64,000 bases of DNA from Pontibacter aquaedesilientis (GTDB taxonomy: Bacteria; Bacteroidota; Bacteroidia; Cytophagales; Hymenobacteraceae), in NCBI RefSeq assembly GCF_014773225.1, contig NZ_JACXAJ010000009.1, forward strand, positions 62,001-126,000, read 5' to 3'. The notes below the pieces were generated by a model that was not told the DNA's origin, ran no database searches, and saw only the letters and a program-made list of their open reading frames with translations. Position numbers and translations under genes: made by a program. Shown piece after piece: positions 24,981-33,554 of this stretch (within the stretch, counting starts at the first letter, position 1; every line of letters begins with the position of its first letter).

Positions 24981-26018
24981 TTACTGATTCTCATAAAGAG
25001 CCCATTTATCCAGGGCATTCTGGAAGTCGGTGGGTAGCTCAGTACTAAACTGCACAAACTCCTTCGTCACGGGATGTTTAAAGCCTAATGATTTGGCGTG
25101 TAGGGCTTGTCTGGGGATTATCTTAAACGCGTTCTCTACGAAAGTCTTATAGGAGCCCGTTGGCATGCCTTGAAGTATTTTATCGCCTCCATAGGTTGCA
25201 TCTGAAAACAATGGATGTCCAATATGCTTCATATGCGCCCTAATCTGGTGTGTTCGTCCAGTCTCCAGGTTACACTGCACTAAGGATACATATTTGAACC
25301 TACGCAACACCTTGTAGTGCGTAACTGCGTGTTTGCCATACTCGCCCCCAGGGTAAACAGACATCACGCGTCTATCTTTTGCGCTCCGCCCCACATGGCC
25401 CACGATTGTACCTTCATCTTGTTTTGGAACACCCCATACCAAGGCATAGTAGGTGCGTTCAATCGTATGCTTAAAAAACTGCTTCGCCAAATAGGCCATA
25501 CTATACTCAGATTTGGCAATTACAAGCAGCCCAGAGGTATCTTTGTCGATGCGGTGTACTAACCCAGGCCTGCCTTCCCCATTCCGTGCTGTAGGCAAAT
25601 TCTGAAGATAATAGGTCAGCGCATTGACAAGCGTACCTGTCCAGTTGTTGTAGGCAGGGTGCACGACCATACCTGCTTCTTTGTTCACAATAAGCAGTTC
25701 ATCGTCTTCATACAGGATATCCAACGGAATATCTTCCGGCACAATATCGGTATCGCGGGGAGGATTGGCTAGCGTAATCGTTATTATATCCAGCGGCTTT
25801 ACTTTGTAGCTAACCTTCACTGGTTTCTGATTCACCTGCACAGACTCTGAGCGTATAGCACCCTGTAGTTTGTTCCGGGTTACGTTAGGCAAACGATCCA
25901 TCAGAAACTTGTCTATGCGAAGCAGCGCCTGGCCTTTATCCACCACTATGCGATGGTGCTCATATAATTCGTCCGAGTCTTCTATACTGTCCTGCTCTTC
26001 TTCTTCAAAGTCAATCAC
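24981..26018 (-). CDS. rluD: RluA family 23S rRNA pseudouridine synthase (RluD-like)
   Basis: A 345-residue enzyme. After an acidic N-terminus (DFEEEEQDSIEDSDELYEHH) comes an S4 RNA-binding domain (about 30-95: LLRIDKFLMDRLPNVTRNKL). The catalytic domain has the invariant Asp in HRIDKDTSGLLVIAKS near residue 160. The C-terminal part shows the usual ETGRTHQIRAHMKHIGHPL motif. RluD modifies helix 69 of 23S rRNA. The start codon is GTG. The gene is convergent with the TPR gene and precedes the Skp/BamA block without an obvious functional tie. Confidence 0.93.
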   Translation of the reverse strand: MIDFEEEEQDSIEDSDELYEHHRIVVDKGQALLRIDKFLMDRLPNVTRNKLQGAIRSESVQVNQKPVKVSYKVKPLDIITITLANPPRDTDIVPEDIPLDILYEDDELLIVNKEAGMVVHPAYNNWTGTLVNALTYYLQNLPTARNGEGRPGLVHRIDKDTSGLLVIAKSEYSMAYLAKQFFKHTIERTYYALVWGVPKQDEGTIVGHVGRSAKDRRVMSVYPGGEYGKHAVTHYKVLRRFKYVSLVQCNLETGRTHQIRAHMKHIGHPLFSDATYGGDKILQGMPTGSYKTFVENAFKIIPRQALHAKSLGFKHPVTKEFVQFSTELPTDFQNALDKWALYENQ

Positions 26019-26099
26019 GGTATACTAGCTTTAGGTATAAACAAAAAGAAAGCCGAGGTATAGAACATCGGCTTTCCTGAACTCACTAAGGAGTACTTC

Positions 26100-26708
26100 T
26101 TATTTTTTCTTCTTGGCTGGAGTCGTAGCTGCTGGCTTCGCGGCAGGCTTCTGCTGCTGTGGCTGAGTTTGCTGGGCAGCAGCTGGCTGCTTCGCAGGGT
26201 CTACGCCAAGCTTCTTAAATACCAGGTTGTTGATGTTACCGCTGTCAGGACCTTCCAGAATAGCCTGCTCGCTTAGGATGTACAAGTAGCCGTTCTCTTT
26301 TGCTACTTCTTTGATCGCATTCTCAATCTTTACCAAAACAGGCTGAATAAGAGACTGCTCTTTCTCGCGAAGTGACATCTGGGCATCGTACTGGAACTTC
26401 TGAATAGACTGCTCCAGGTTTACCAACTCACGCTCTTTGTCTTCGCGAACAACTTTATCCATTGTGGTGGCACCTTTCTGGTAAGCCTGAAGCTTTGTGT
26501 TATACTCGTTTTCTTTTGAAGCAAACTGCTCCTGTAGCTTTTGGCCATATGTTTCGAGCTCTTTCTGCATTGCTGTTCTTTCAGGCATTTTGCTCAGGAT
26601 CTCTTCTACGTTAGCAAAACCGATTTTAACAGCCTGATCATTTGTTTGAGCAAATGACGCGAAGCTAATAAGTAAAAACGCTGCTACTAAAGTTTTGATT
26701 TTGTTCAT
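26100..26708 (-). CDS. OmpH/Skp family periplasmic chaperone (first copy)
   Basis: A 202-residue Skp-like protein: signal peptide (MNKIKTLVAAFLLISFASFA), then long charged helices (residues 40-140, for example RTAMQKELETYGQKLQEQFA) that form the coiled-coil tentacles. The tail is rich in Pro, Ala, Gln and Lys (QQTQPQQQKPAAKPAAT). The frame is open upstream to 26813, but the signal peptide fixes the start at 26708. Skp trimers carry unfolded outer-membrane proteins to the BAM complex. It lies directly downstream of a second OmpH gene and bamA on the same strand. Confidence 0.93.
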   Translation of the reverse strand: MNKIKTLVAAFLLISFASFAQTNDQAVKIGFANVEEILSKMPERTAMQKELETYGQKLQEQFASKENEYNTKLQAYQKGATTMDKVVREDKERELVNLEQSIQKFQYDAQMSLREKEQSLIQPVLVKIENAIKEVAKENGYLYILSEQAILEGPDSGNINNLVFKKLGVDPAKQPAAAQQTQPQQQKPAAKPAATTPAKKKK

Positions 26709-26739
26709 GATTGGATGGTTAATTTGTGATTCTTGTAGT

Positions 26740-27408
26740 TTAGTTGTTAGACTTCTTTTTGGCAGGCTGCGTCTTTTGCCTGTTTTGCTGTGTCTGGTTC
26801 TGGCCTTCCTCACTTTCTATACCTGTTTCAGGAAGGTTTGCGGGATCATCCACAATGGCATCAGCCGGACGTTTGCCAGGCATGTTTTGTTTATCGGTGG
26901 CTAATCCAAGTTCCTCCAGCACATACTCCGTGTAATCATGCACCGGGTTGGTATAGATCATTACCAGATCACCTGACTTGTCGAATACTATTTGAAGGCC
27001 TTTTGCCTTTGCTACTTTTTCGACAGCAGTGAATACTTCATCCTGAATAGGCCGTATCAGGTCCTGGCGACGCTTGAACATCATTCCTTCGAATCCGAAT
27101 ATCTTGCGCTGGTAATCCCTGACCTCATTTTCCTTGCGTGTTACATCGGCCTGACGTTTTTGCTTCATCACGTCAGTAAGCAGCACCTCCTCGGCTTTGT
27201 AGTCCTGCTTCATCTTTTCTACAGCCTGATACATACCCTCTATTTCTTTCTGCCACGCTTCGCTATGCTTGTCCAACTCAGCCTGCGCCTTGGCATAAGC
27301 CGGCATTTTACTCAGGATAAAGTTAGAATCAATATAGCCAAACTTCTGCGCCTGCGAAACAGTCGAAAGCAAAAAGCCCGCTAAAAAGATGAACAAAAAC
27401 TTTTTCAT
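26740..27408 (-). CDS. OmpH/Skp family periplasmic chaperone (second copy)
   Basis: A 222-residue paralogue of the adjacent OmpH: signal peptide MKKFLFIFLAGFLLSTVSQA, then helical tentacles (AQAELDKHSEAWQKEIEGMY, KQDYKAEEVLLTDVMKQKRQ). The C-terminus is longer and Gln/Lys-rich (EEGQNQTQQNRQKTQPAKKK). It starts 10 bp after the bamA stop codon, so it is part of the bamA operon. Two different Skp proteins next to BamA are typical for Bacteroidota; they may differ in clients or form mixed trimers. Confidence 0.94.
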   Translation of the reverse strand: MKKFLFIFLAGFLLSTVSQAQKFGYIDSNFILSKMPAYAKAQAELDKHSEAWQKEIEGMYQAVEKMKQDYKAEEVLLTDVMKQKRQADVTRKENEVRDYQRKIFGFEGMMFKRRQDLIRPIQDEVFTAVEKVAKAKGLQIVFDKSGDLVMIYTNPVHDYTEYVLEELGLATDKQNMPGKRPADAIVDDPANLPETGIESEEGQNQTQQNRQKTQPAKKKSNN

Positions 27409-27417
27409 ACTAATTCC

Positions 27418-29907
27418 TTATCGTAACTGCTGTCCGATCATGAAGTGGAACTGTCCTCGTTTTGCATTTGGCTGACCAGGCAGATCGTCGAATCTCCAGC
27501 CATAGTCGAATCCAAGCAAACCAAACGCAGCCATAAAGATTCGCACACCCACACCGCCTGAACGGTAGAGCCTGAATGGATTGTAGCGGTCATATGAACC
27601 AAAATTATTACCTGCCTCCAGAAACGCGAGACCATAAATGGTAGCACCCGGATTTGGCGAGATCAATTGTCTGGCTTCCAACACGAATTTGTTATAAGCT
27701 ATACCTCCTGTACTGGCCAATGTCGGATCAGCAGTATCAATCACGCTCTCATCATCATAGCCACGAAGACCGATATAGTCCGTTCCCACAAATATATTCT
27801 GCCCACCCAAGCCAGAACCGCCTAGCCTGAATCGCTCAAACGGGCCGATACTTGTCTTTGAGCTATACTTACCCAGGAAACCGAAGTGTGCTCTTGTGTT
27901 TAATACCAAATTTCCTGCCAAATTCATGAACCATGATGCATCGAACATCCATTTGTTGAATTCCACATACTCATAGTTGTTTCTTTTCTCTGTGAACAAC
28001 GAGTATGGTGGCGTTAGATTTACACTTAACGAGATTTGAGAACCCCTTCTCGGGAAAGTTGGATTGTCGATGCTGACACGAGCCAGGGTGTTATTGAGCG
28101 AAATGCTATTGGAACTACCATTGTCAAAATCGCCAAACAGTCTGAAGTTTTTCAAGGTATAGCGATTATACCCAAGCGAGTGACTTAACTGGAAGAAGTT
28201 ATCCGGCCACTGCAATCGACGACCTAAACTAACAGACGCACCATCTACATTCAGGCGGCTGTCAATTTCAGATCTGCTGTCGCGACGTATTGTCTTGAAT
28301 AAGCTAACTGTTAAGGCGTTCGGCTTGCGGCCTCCCAACCATGGCTCAGTAAACGAAAGTGAGTAGGACTGGTAGAACTTACCGTTCGCCTGTACGTTCA
28401 GTGCCAGACGCTGCCCGTCGCCGCTTGGCAATGGCCTCCACTCCGACAGGTTAAAGAGTTTGCGGGTAGAAAAGTTATTCAACGTAAGGCCAACTGTACC
28501 TACAGCCCCGATCGGTCCACCCCAACCACCAGACAAGCTGATCTGGTCATTCGGACGCTCTGAAACAGTGTAATTGATATCCACAGTTCCTTCCGCAGGG
28601 TTAGGGATTGGGTTCAAACCGATCGTCTCAGGGTCGAAGTAACCTAGATTGGCCAATTCGTTTCTGGAGCGAATCAGGTCTTCGCGACTATACTTCTGCC
28701 CTGGCAAAGTACGGATTTCGCGAAGCACTACATGGTCGCTCGTTTTGGTGTTACCGGTCACGTTTACTTTGCTGATCGTAGCCTGCGGCCCTTCCGATAC
28801 GCGCATTTCGATATCAATGGAGTCACCTTCTACCTTTACCTCTACCGGGTCGATGTTAAAGAACAGGTAACCATCGTTTTGGTACAAAGCTGACACATCC
28901 ACACCAGCTGGGTTGTAGTTTAATCGCTTATCAAGTTCCTGCTTATTGTAGACATCGCCTTTTTCTATACCTAGCACACGTGTGAGGTATGCATCGTCAT
29001 AGAGGTAGTTACCGTTCCAGGAGATATTTCGGTAATAATAGCGGTCGCCTTCATCCACTGTAATGCGTACTGCCAGTCTGTCTTCACTGATATTATACAC
29101 CGTGTCCGAAACGATTACTGCATCGCGGTAGCCTTCGGTACTGTAAAAGTCCAGCAACAGCTGTTTGTCATTCTCATACTCTGAGCGCTGGAACTTAGAA
29201 GAGGTGAATATTTTGTAATAGCGCTTTTCCTTCGTTTTCTTGAGCTGACGGCGCAGCTTCTTGTCGGTAAAGGCCTCATTTCCCTCAAACGCGATCTCGG
29301 CGATCTTTACTTTGTCGCCTTTGTCGATATTGATGTTAAGTACCACGCTGTTAGGAAGCAGCGAGTCTGGCTTCTGAACAATGTTGATCTTCGCATTCAG
29401 GTAGCTTTTCTCAGCGTAATATTTGCGTATTACATTTCGGGTGCTGCTTAGAACGGCATCCGTCACTACTTTGCCTCTGATCAGGTTAATCTTTTCACGC
29501 AGGGCATCCTGCTGGGTCTTATTAATGCCAGAGAACTCAAAGCGAGACAGGCGGGGACGCTCCTTCAGGTCGAAGTTCAGAAAAATCTGGTTGCCCTCGA
29601 CACGGGTCACGTATACGTCTACATCGCCCAGTATACCCTGATCCCAGAGTTTCTGTATAGCGCGGCTGATGTCCTCTCCAGGCACTGTTATCTCGTCTCC
29701 TACTTTCAGACCGGTAACGGCCGTAAGCGAGGCAGGATCCAGGAATTTGATACCGGTAAACTCAATGCCCCCGAGGCGGTACTGCTTAGGCTGTGCGTAG
29801 TCTACTGTATTGTTCTGTTGGGGATTTTTTAGAACCTGTGAAGAAGCTGTGCCTGTAATTAGCAGAAACACAAGCACCCAAATGCATCTTGTCATTAATC
29901 TGTTCAC
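27418..29907 (-). CDS. bamA: Outer-membrane protein assembly factor BamA
   Basis: An 829-residue protein with a signal peptide (WVLVFLLITGTASSQ), about five POTRA domains from residue 45 to 430 (RLGGIEFTGIKFLDPASLTA, PRLSRFEFSGINKTQQDALR, ATISKVNVTGNTKTSDHVVL) and a 16-strand-type barrel with the conserved RGYDDE region near 730. The first in-frame start is GTG at 29907, which overlaps the uppS stop as GTGA; an ATG at 29895 is a close alternative that keeps the signal peptide. The last residues are FMIGQQLR, so the usual terminal aromatic residue is not at the very end. BamA folds and inserts outer-membrane barrels, and the genes for its chaperones follow. Confidence 0.96.
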   Translation of the reverse strand: MNRLMTRCIWVLVFLLITGTASSQVLKNPQQNNTVDYAQPKQYRLGGIEFTGIKFLDPASLTAVTGLKVGDEITVPGEDISRAIQKLWDQGILGDVDVYVTRVEGNQIFLNFDLKERPRLSRFEFSGINKTQQDALREKINLIRGKVVTDAVLSSTRNVIRKYYAEKSYLNAKINIVQKPDSLLPNSVVLNINIDKGDKVKIAEIAFEGNEAFTDKKLRRQLKKTKEKRYYKIFTSSKFQRSEYENDKQLLLDFYSTEGYRDAVIVSDTVYNISEDRLAVRITVDEGDRYYYRNISWNGNYLYDDAYLTRVLGIEKGDVYNKQELDKRLNYNPAGVDVSALYQNDGYLFFNIDPVEVKVEGDSIDIEMRVSEGPQATISKVNVTGNTKTSDHVVLREIRTLPGQKYSREDLIRSRNELANLGYFDPETIGLNPIPNPAEGTVDINYTVSERPNDQISLSGGWGGPIGAVGTVGLTLNNFSTRKLFNLSEWRPLPSGDGQRLALNVQANGKFYQSYSLSFTEPWLGGRKPNALTVSLFKTIRRDSRSEIDSRLNVDGASVSLGRRLQWPDNFFQLSHSLGYNRYTLKNFRLFGDFDNGSSNSISLNNTLARVSIDNPTFPRRGSQISLSVNLTPPYSLFTEKRNNYEYVEFNKWMFDASWFMNLAGNLVLNTRAHFGFLGKYSSKTSIGPFERFRLGGSGLGGQNIFVGTDYIGLRGYDDESVIDTADPTLASTGGIAYNKFVLEARQLISPNPGATIYGLAFLEAGNNFGSYDRYNPFRLYRSGGVGVRIFMAAFGLLGFDYGWRFDDLPGQPNAKRGQFHFMIGQQLR

Positions 29908-30647
29908 TTTGTTAGTTGTTCACTTGTCTTGCCAAAACGGCGTTCCCTGCTCTGGTAGGATACAATGGCCTCGTACAGATGCTCCTTCCGGAAATCGGGC
30001 CAAAGCAGTTCTGTAATGTATAGCTCCGTATAAGCTAGTTGCCACAATAAGAAATTACTGATCCGCTGCTCTCCGCTCGTACGAATCAACAACTCAGGGT
30101 CTGGCATTCCGGCGGTGGAAAGATACTCTCTTATAGTTGCTTCATCTATCGCTTCAGGGGCTATAGTTCCATGACCCACATTGGCGGCTATACGTTGCAT
30201 AGCCTGCGTAATATCCCAGCGGCCACTGTAACTCAAGGCTACCACTAAGGTCATGCGGGTATTTCCTTTGGTCATTTCCATCGCCTCCAAAAGCTCTCGT
30301 TGGCAGGCAGCTGGCAGACTGTTCGTGTTTCCTATTGTCTGGAGACGGATGTTATTCTTGTTAAGCGTAGCTGTTTCTTTTCTGATCGTTGAAACCAGCA
30401 GTTGCATCAGCGCCGACACTTCTGTTTCTGGTCTTGACCAGTTTTCAGTAGAAAAGGCATATAGGGTCAGGTACTCCACACCCAGTTCAGCGGCAGCTTC
30501 TACCGTTTCACGCACTGCCGTGATAGCGTTCTGATGGCCGAATATCCGTAAGCCGCCCCTCTTCTTTGCCCAACGTCCATTTCCGTCCATGATAACGGCA
30601 ATATGCTTTGGCAAATTGTCTAAATCTACTTGTTCCCTAATATTCAT
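29904..30647 (-). CDS. uppS: Isoprenyl transferase (undecaprenyl diphosphate synthase)
   Basis: A 247-residue cis-prenyltransferase that makes the C55 carrier for peptidoglycan and O-antigen. The N-terminal motif IAVIMDGNGRWAKKRG holds the catalytic Asp, followed by YLTLYAFSTENWSRP, and near the C-terminus LLIRTSGEQRISNFLLWQ and RERRFGKT. A TTG codon at 30668 would add seven residues; the ATG at 30647 is preferred. The stop codon overlaps the bamA start, so the two genes are translationally coupled, as is common in this phylum. Confidence 0.95.
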   Translation of the reverse strand: MNIREQVDLDNLPKHIAVIMDGNGRWAKKRGGLRIFGHQNAITAVRETVEAAAELGVEYLTLYAFSTENWSRPETEVSALMQLLVSTIRKETATLNKNNIRLQTIGNTNSLPAACQRELLEAMEMTKGNTRMTLVVALSYSGRWDITQAMQRIAANVGHGTIAPEAIDEATIREYLSTAGMPDPELLIRTSGEQRISNFLLWQLAYTELYITELLWPDFRKEHLYEAIVSYQSRERRFGKTSEQLTK

Positions 30648-30707
30648 TAAACCACAATTTCCTTGCAAGTTACAAAAAGCAAGATAATTTAATGAAATTT
30701 TAGCTTG

Positions 30708-31487
30708 TTAATCTAACACACCGGCTTTGCGCTTGTACACAGGGGGGCAATTAATTCGGTAGAAGGTATAAGATAGGTTGATTCCGTTATAGAAGTACAT
30801 GTCCTTGTTAAAGGGATTGGCGACACTCAGATCGTCATCTTCGTTCAGGTAATCGATTACGTCGTTGAACATTTTGCGGGCGCCAAACTCTAGACCGAGG
30901 TTCCATTGCTTGCTCAGCGCATATTTCACACCTACTCCAAATGGCACCGCTACCGTAAACTTGTTATCAAATGCTTCCAGTATATCACCCTCACGTGACA
31001 GTTGGTGATTGTAGTTAAGCAAGGCCACGCCGGCGAAGAAATAGGGGGAAACACGATGAGGCTGTCGTATATCGGCATAATAGTCCAGGAAATTGTATTC
31101 CATTCCTAGTGAAAACTCGATCATACTCAGCTTTAGGTCCATGTTACGCCAATCATGATACGGCAGTTCCTGCGACTCGTCCTTGAAGGCCTTATCGTTG
31201 AAGATGCGGTGGCTTCCCATGAGAGCAGCTTTGAGAGAAAGAGGCGCCGAAATGTTATGGCGATAAAAGACGGTCATGGCAGGCTGATTATTCAAAAATC
31301 TATAATTGGGAGATATTTCCCCTTTATAGTTGGCCCCGCCTATACCTATACCAATCTCGCTGGTGGTGATAGGTTTTATTTGCTGTAGCTGTGCGTACGC
31401 AGCGCTATTAAAAAAAGCACTCCCTATTTGCAAAATAAGACAAATAAGGAGCGCCTGCTTAATCGTATTGAAAATCATGTGTACCAA
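30708..31487 (-). CDS. DUF6089-type outer-membrane beta-barrel protein (first copy)
   Basis: A 259-residue protein with a signal peptide ending near FNSAAYAQ and alternating beta strands with aromatic girdle residues (SPYFFAGVALLNYNHQL, KYALSKQWNLGLEFGARKMF), consistent with a small outer-membrane barrel. ATG codons at residues 1 and 4 are both possible. It belongs to the conserved NadK-DUF6089-UppS-BamA neighbourhood of Bacteroidota. The molecular role is unknown. A paralogue follows immediately upstream. Confidence 0.85.
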   Translation of the reverse strand: MVHMIFNTIKQALLICLILQIGSAFFNSAAYAQLQQIKPITTSEIGIGIGGANYKGEISPNYRFLNNQPAMTVFYRHNISAPLSLKAALMGSHRIFNDKAFKDESQELPYHDWRNMDLKLSMIEFSLGMEYNFLDYYADIRQPHRVSPYFFAGVALLNYNHQLSREGDILEAFDNKFTVAVPFGVGVKYALSKQWNLGLEFGARKMFNDVIDYLNEDDDLSVANPFNKDMYFYNGINLSYTFYRINCPPVYKRKAGVLD

Positions 31488-31527
31488 TTTCGGAGTTTAG
31501 GTGAACAACGAACCGCTCTCCGATCTA

Positions 31528-32529
31528 TTATCTAAACTTCGGACTTCTTACGCGTGGTGACAGAATATAGTTCAGTCCAAGGCTTGTCTGGATGTACCAA
31601 TCGTTGTCAGAGCTGTTGCCTCTTGTGCGGTTGTTGTTCGTACCGTATTTTGGCAATCGGGAGTAGCCAGACGGATCTTTTACCAGTTCGCTGTTGAAAC
31701 CAGCCTCAGCGCTTCTGTCAGAGAAAATTACAGAGGCATTGCGGTTGCTGCTTCTGTTGCCTTCGCTCAAGAGGTCGCTTTTGTTCACGTGCGCTGTGCT
31801 CACATCGTCCAGATAATCCGTGAAGGTCGCTCTCCAGCCCATTTCGAAGCTGAAGTCCCAGTTTCTGTCTAGCTTATATCTTACTCCAAGTCCAAAAGGA
31901 ATGGCTATCTGAATGCGCTTGTACGGGTCGCTTACAGTGCCTTCTACATCCAGATACTGGCCTTCTGTACCGAGCGGCTGCAAGGCATACCAACCTGTGG
32001 CAATGTCAAGGTCAGGGCTCAAGCCCGGATGTGAGCCATTCTCATAATAGGCTTTTGGATTATGATGAAACACAGCGATACCGGCGTAGGCATAAGGAAC
32101 AAAGTCCGGGCGACGACGGTAATAGTGACGGTTCTCAAAAAGGTCGATGATGGCTACGGCACTCAACTCTTTGATGTCGTTTCTGAAAGAGAGGTTTCTT
32201 CTGTAGCGGCCCATGTTTTCTCCCTCATCAGGACCAGCGGCCTTGGCGTCGTCGCCAGCAATGCGGTTCCACTGAAAAGAATAACGGGAAGAAACTCGAG
32301 GGAAGTGGCGAAAGGTATAATTTATACCCACGCTCGGTCGTGTCGACTTGAGGCGCATACTGGTAAAGTCTGCCTGAGGAACTAGATCCCCAAAGTAGTT
32401 AGATGCGCCAAGCGTCACCCCTACGGTAGCATACCTCTTACGCTTTGTAAAACGCTGAGCTTCAGCCTCTGTGGAGACTACAGCAAATGAGACCGCAAGC
32501 AATAATAAGAGAGTAACAAATTTCTTCAT
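31528..32529 (-). CDS. DUF6089-type outer-membrane beta-barrel protein (second copy)
   Basis: A 333-residue paralogue of the neighbouring barrel: signal peptide MKKFVTLLLLLAVSFAVVST up to the EAEAQ cleavage site, then RYATVGVTLGASNYFGDLVP and later VPYAYAGIAVFHHNPKAYY and RIQIAIPFGLGVRYKLDRNW. These match equivalent strands of the first copy (YFFAGVALL, VAVPFGVGVKYAL). It carries a longer polar insert near residues 240-300 rich in Asn, Ser and Arg. The in-frame extension to 32556 lacks signal-peptide logic and is excluded. A -7 element lies upstream at 32597-32604. Confidence 0.87.
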   Translation of the reverse strand: MKKFVTLLLLLAVSFAVVSTEAEAQRFTKRKRYATVGVTLGASNYFGDLVPQADFTSMRLKSTRPSVGINYTFRHFPRVSSRYSFQWNRIAGDDAKAAGPDEGENMGRYRRNLSFRNDIKELSAVAIIDLFENRHYYRRRPDFVPYAYAGIAVFHHNPKAYYENGSHPGLSPDLDIATGWYALQPLGTEGQYLDVEGTVSDPYKRIQIAIPFGLGVRYKLDRNWDFSFEMGWRATFTDYLDDVSTAHVNKSDLLSEGNRSSNRNASVIFSDRSAEAGFNSELVKDPSGYSRLPKYGTNNNRTRGNSSDNDWYIQTSLGLNYILSPRVRSPKFR

Positions 32530-32596
32530 AGCGAAACAATTTCTTTTTAAGCGCATTACAACAGGCTTATACCTCTGCCAAAATAAACGTCCGAGA

Positions 32597-32604
32597 CAAA
32601 AATA
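32597..32604 (-). promoter_or_regulatory. -7 promoter element before the DUF6089/uppS/bamA genes
   Basis: CAAAAATA on plus reads TATTTTTG on minus, matching TAnnTTTG, 68 bp upstream of the ATG ending at 32529. It could start the DUF6089-uppS-bamA-ompH message. Confidence 0.4.
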
Positions 32605-32653
32605 GGGATTATTTGTTGGTATAAAAATATGTATATCAAATATTAAATATAAT

Positions 32654-33541
32654 TTATCTGAAAATAATATTACGTTTATCCAATCCCCAGTTCAACTTAC
32701 CCCTTAGTGTGGTCAGAAAGTTAACGTGGTGCAGTTTCACCAACCTGGCAACAAAATTTTCTCTGCGTACTGCAATCTGAACCGCCATGTCTACAGGCAT
32801 AGACCTCGAATCGAGGGAGGCAAGGTAAGTGCTGCTGCGGCCTTCCACCTCAAAAGAGATCACGCTCTTGTCAGACACGATCATGGGCCGCACATTCAAA
32901 TTATGGGGACATACGGGTGAAATAACGAAATTGTTGGTCTGTGGCAGCACCAGTGGACCACCGCAGCTAAGCGAATAGCCTGTCGACCCGGTAGGGGTCG
33001 CGACCACAAGCCCATCGGCCCAGTACGTGTTCAAATACTCACCATCTATATACGCATGGACGGCTATCATGGCCGATGAATCCCGCTTCAGAAGGCTAAA
33101 CTCATTCAATCCGAAGTTGATGCCATCAAATATCTCCTGATCGGAGTCTACTCGAATCAATGCCCGGTCGTCCAACGTGTAATGTCCTTTGAAAAGAGCG
33201 TCCAGCGCCAGGTTGATGCTGTCGTGGGCAATGGTCGCCAAGAATCCGAGCCGCCCGGTGTTGATGCCCAGTATCGGAATCTGCAGTGCCCCTACGTAAG
33301 TCACCGTGTCTAACAGGGTGCCATCTCCGCCAATGCTCAGCACAAAATCCACCCCATCCAAACTGTCGCCCCGGTTAAAGACAGGTATACCGGCAGGCAA
33401 ATTGATCCTGTTCTGAAGAAACAGGCTGAAGTGCTCTACTACGATTACCTCGGCGTCTCGGCGATGCAGCTCGTCAAACAGGTTCTGTATAAAGGGACCG
33501 TATTCCTCATCAAAGGGCTTGCCTAATATAGCTATTTTCAT
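32654..33541 (-). CDS. nadK: NAD kinase
   Basis: A 295-residue ATP-NAD kinase that makes NADP. The signature GGDGT is at about residue 72 (LSIGGDGTLLDTV) and a second is NTGRLGFLA near 95. The glycine-rich motif TGSTGYSLSCGGPLV near residue 180 is the conserved NAD-binding loop. Cytoplasmic. It lies 13 bp downstream of a BamA/TamA-like gene in the same operon-like run, which is the usual Bacteroidota order. Confidence 0.96.
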   Translation of the reverse strand: MKIAILGKPFDEEYGPFIQNLFDELHRRDAEVIVVEHFSLFLQNRINLPAGIPVFNRGDSLDGVDFVLSIGGDGTLLDTVTYVGALQIPILGINTGRLGFLATIAHDSINLALDALFKGHYTLDDRALIRVDSDQEIFDGINFGLNEFSLLKRDSSAMIAVHAYIDGEYLNTYWADGLVVATPTGSTGYSLSCGGPLVLPQTNNFVISPVCPHNLNVRPMIVSDKSVISFEVEGRSSTYLASLDSRSMPVDMAVQIAVRRENFVARLVKLHHVNFLTTLRGKLNWGLDKRNIIFR

Positions 33542-33554
33542 ATATTTTATCTGC

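Noticed and set aside
26709..26813. N-terminal extension of the first OmpH protein
   Set aside because: Overlaps the end of the second ompH gene and precedes a clear signal peptide.
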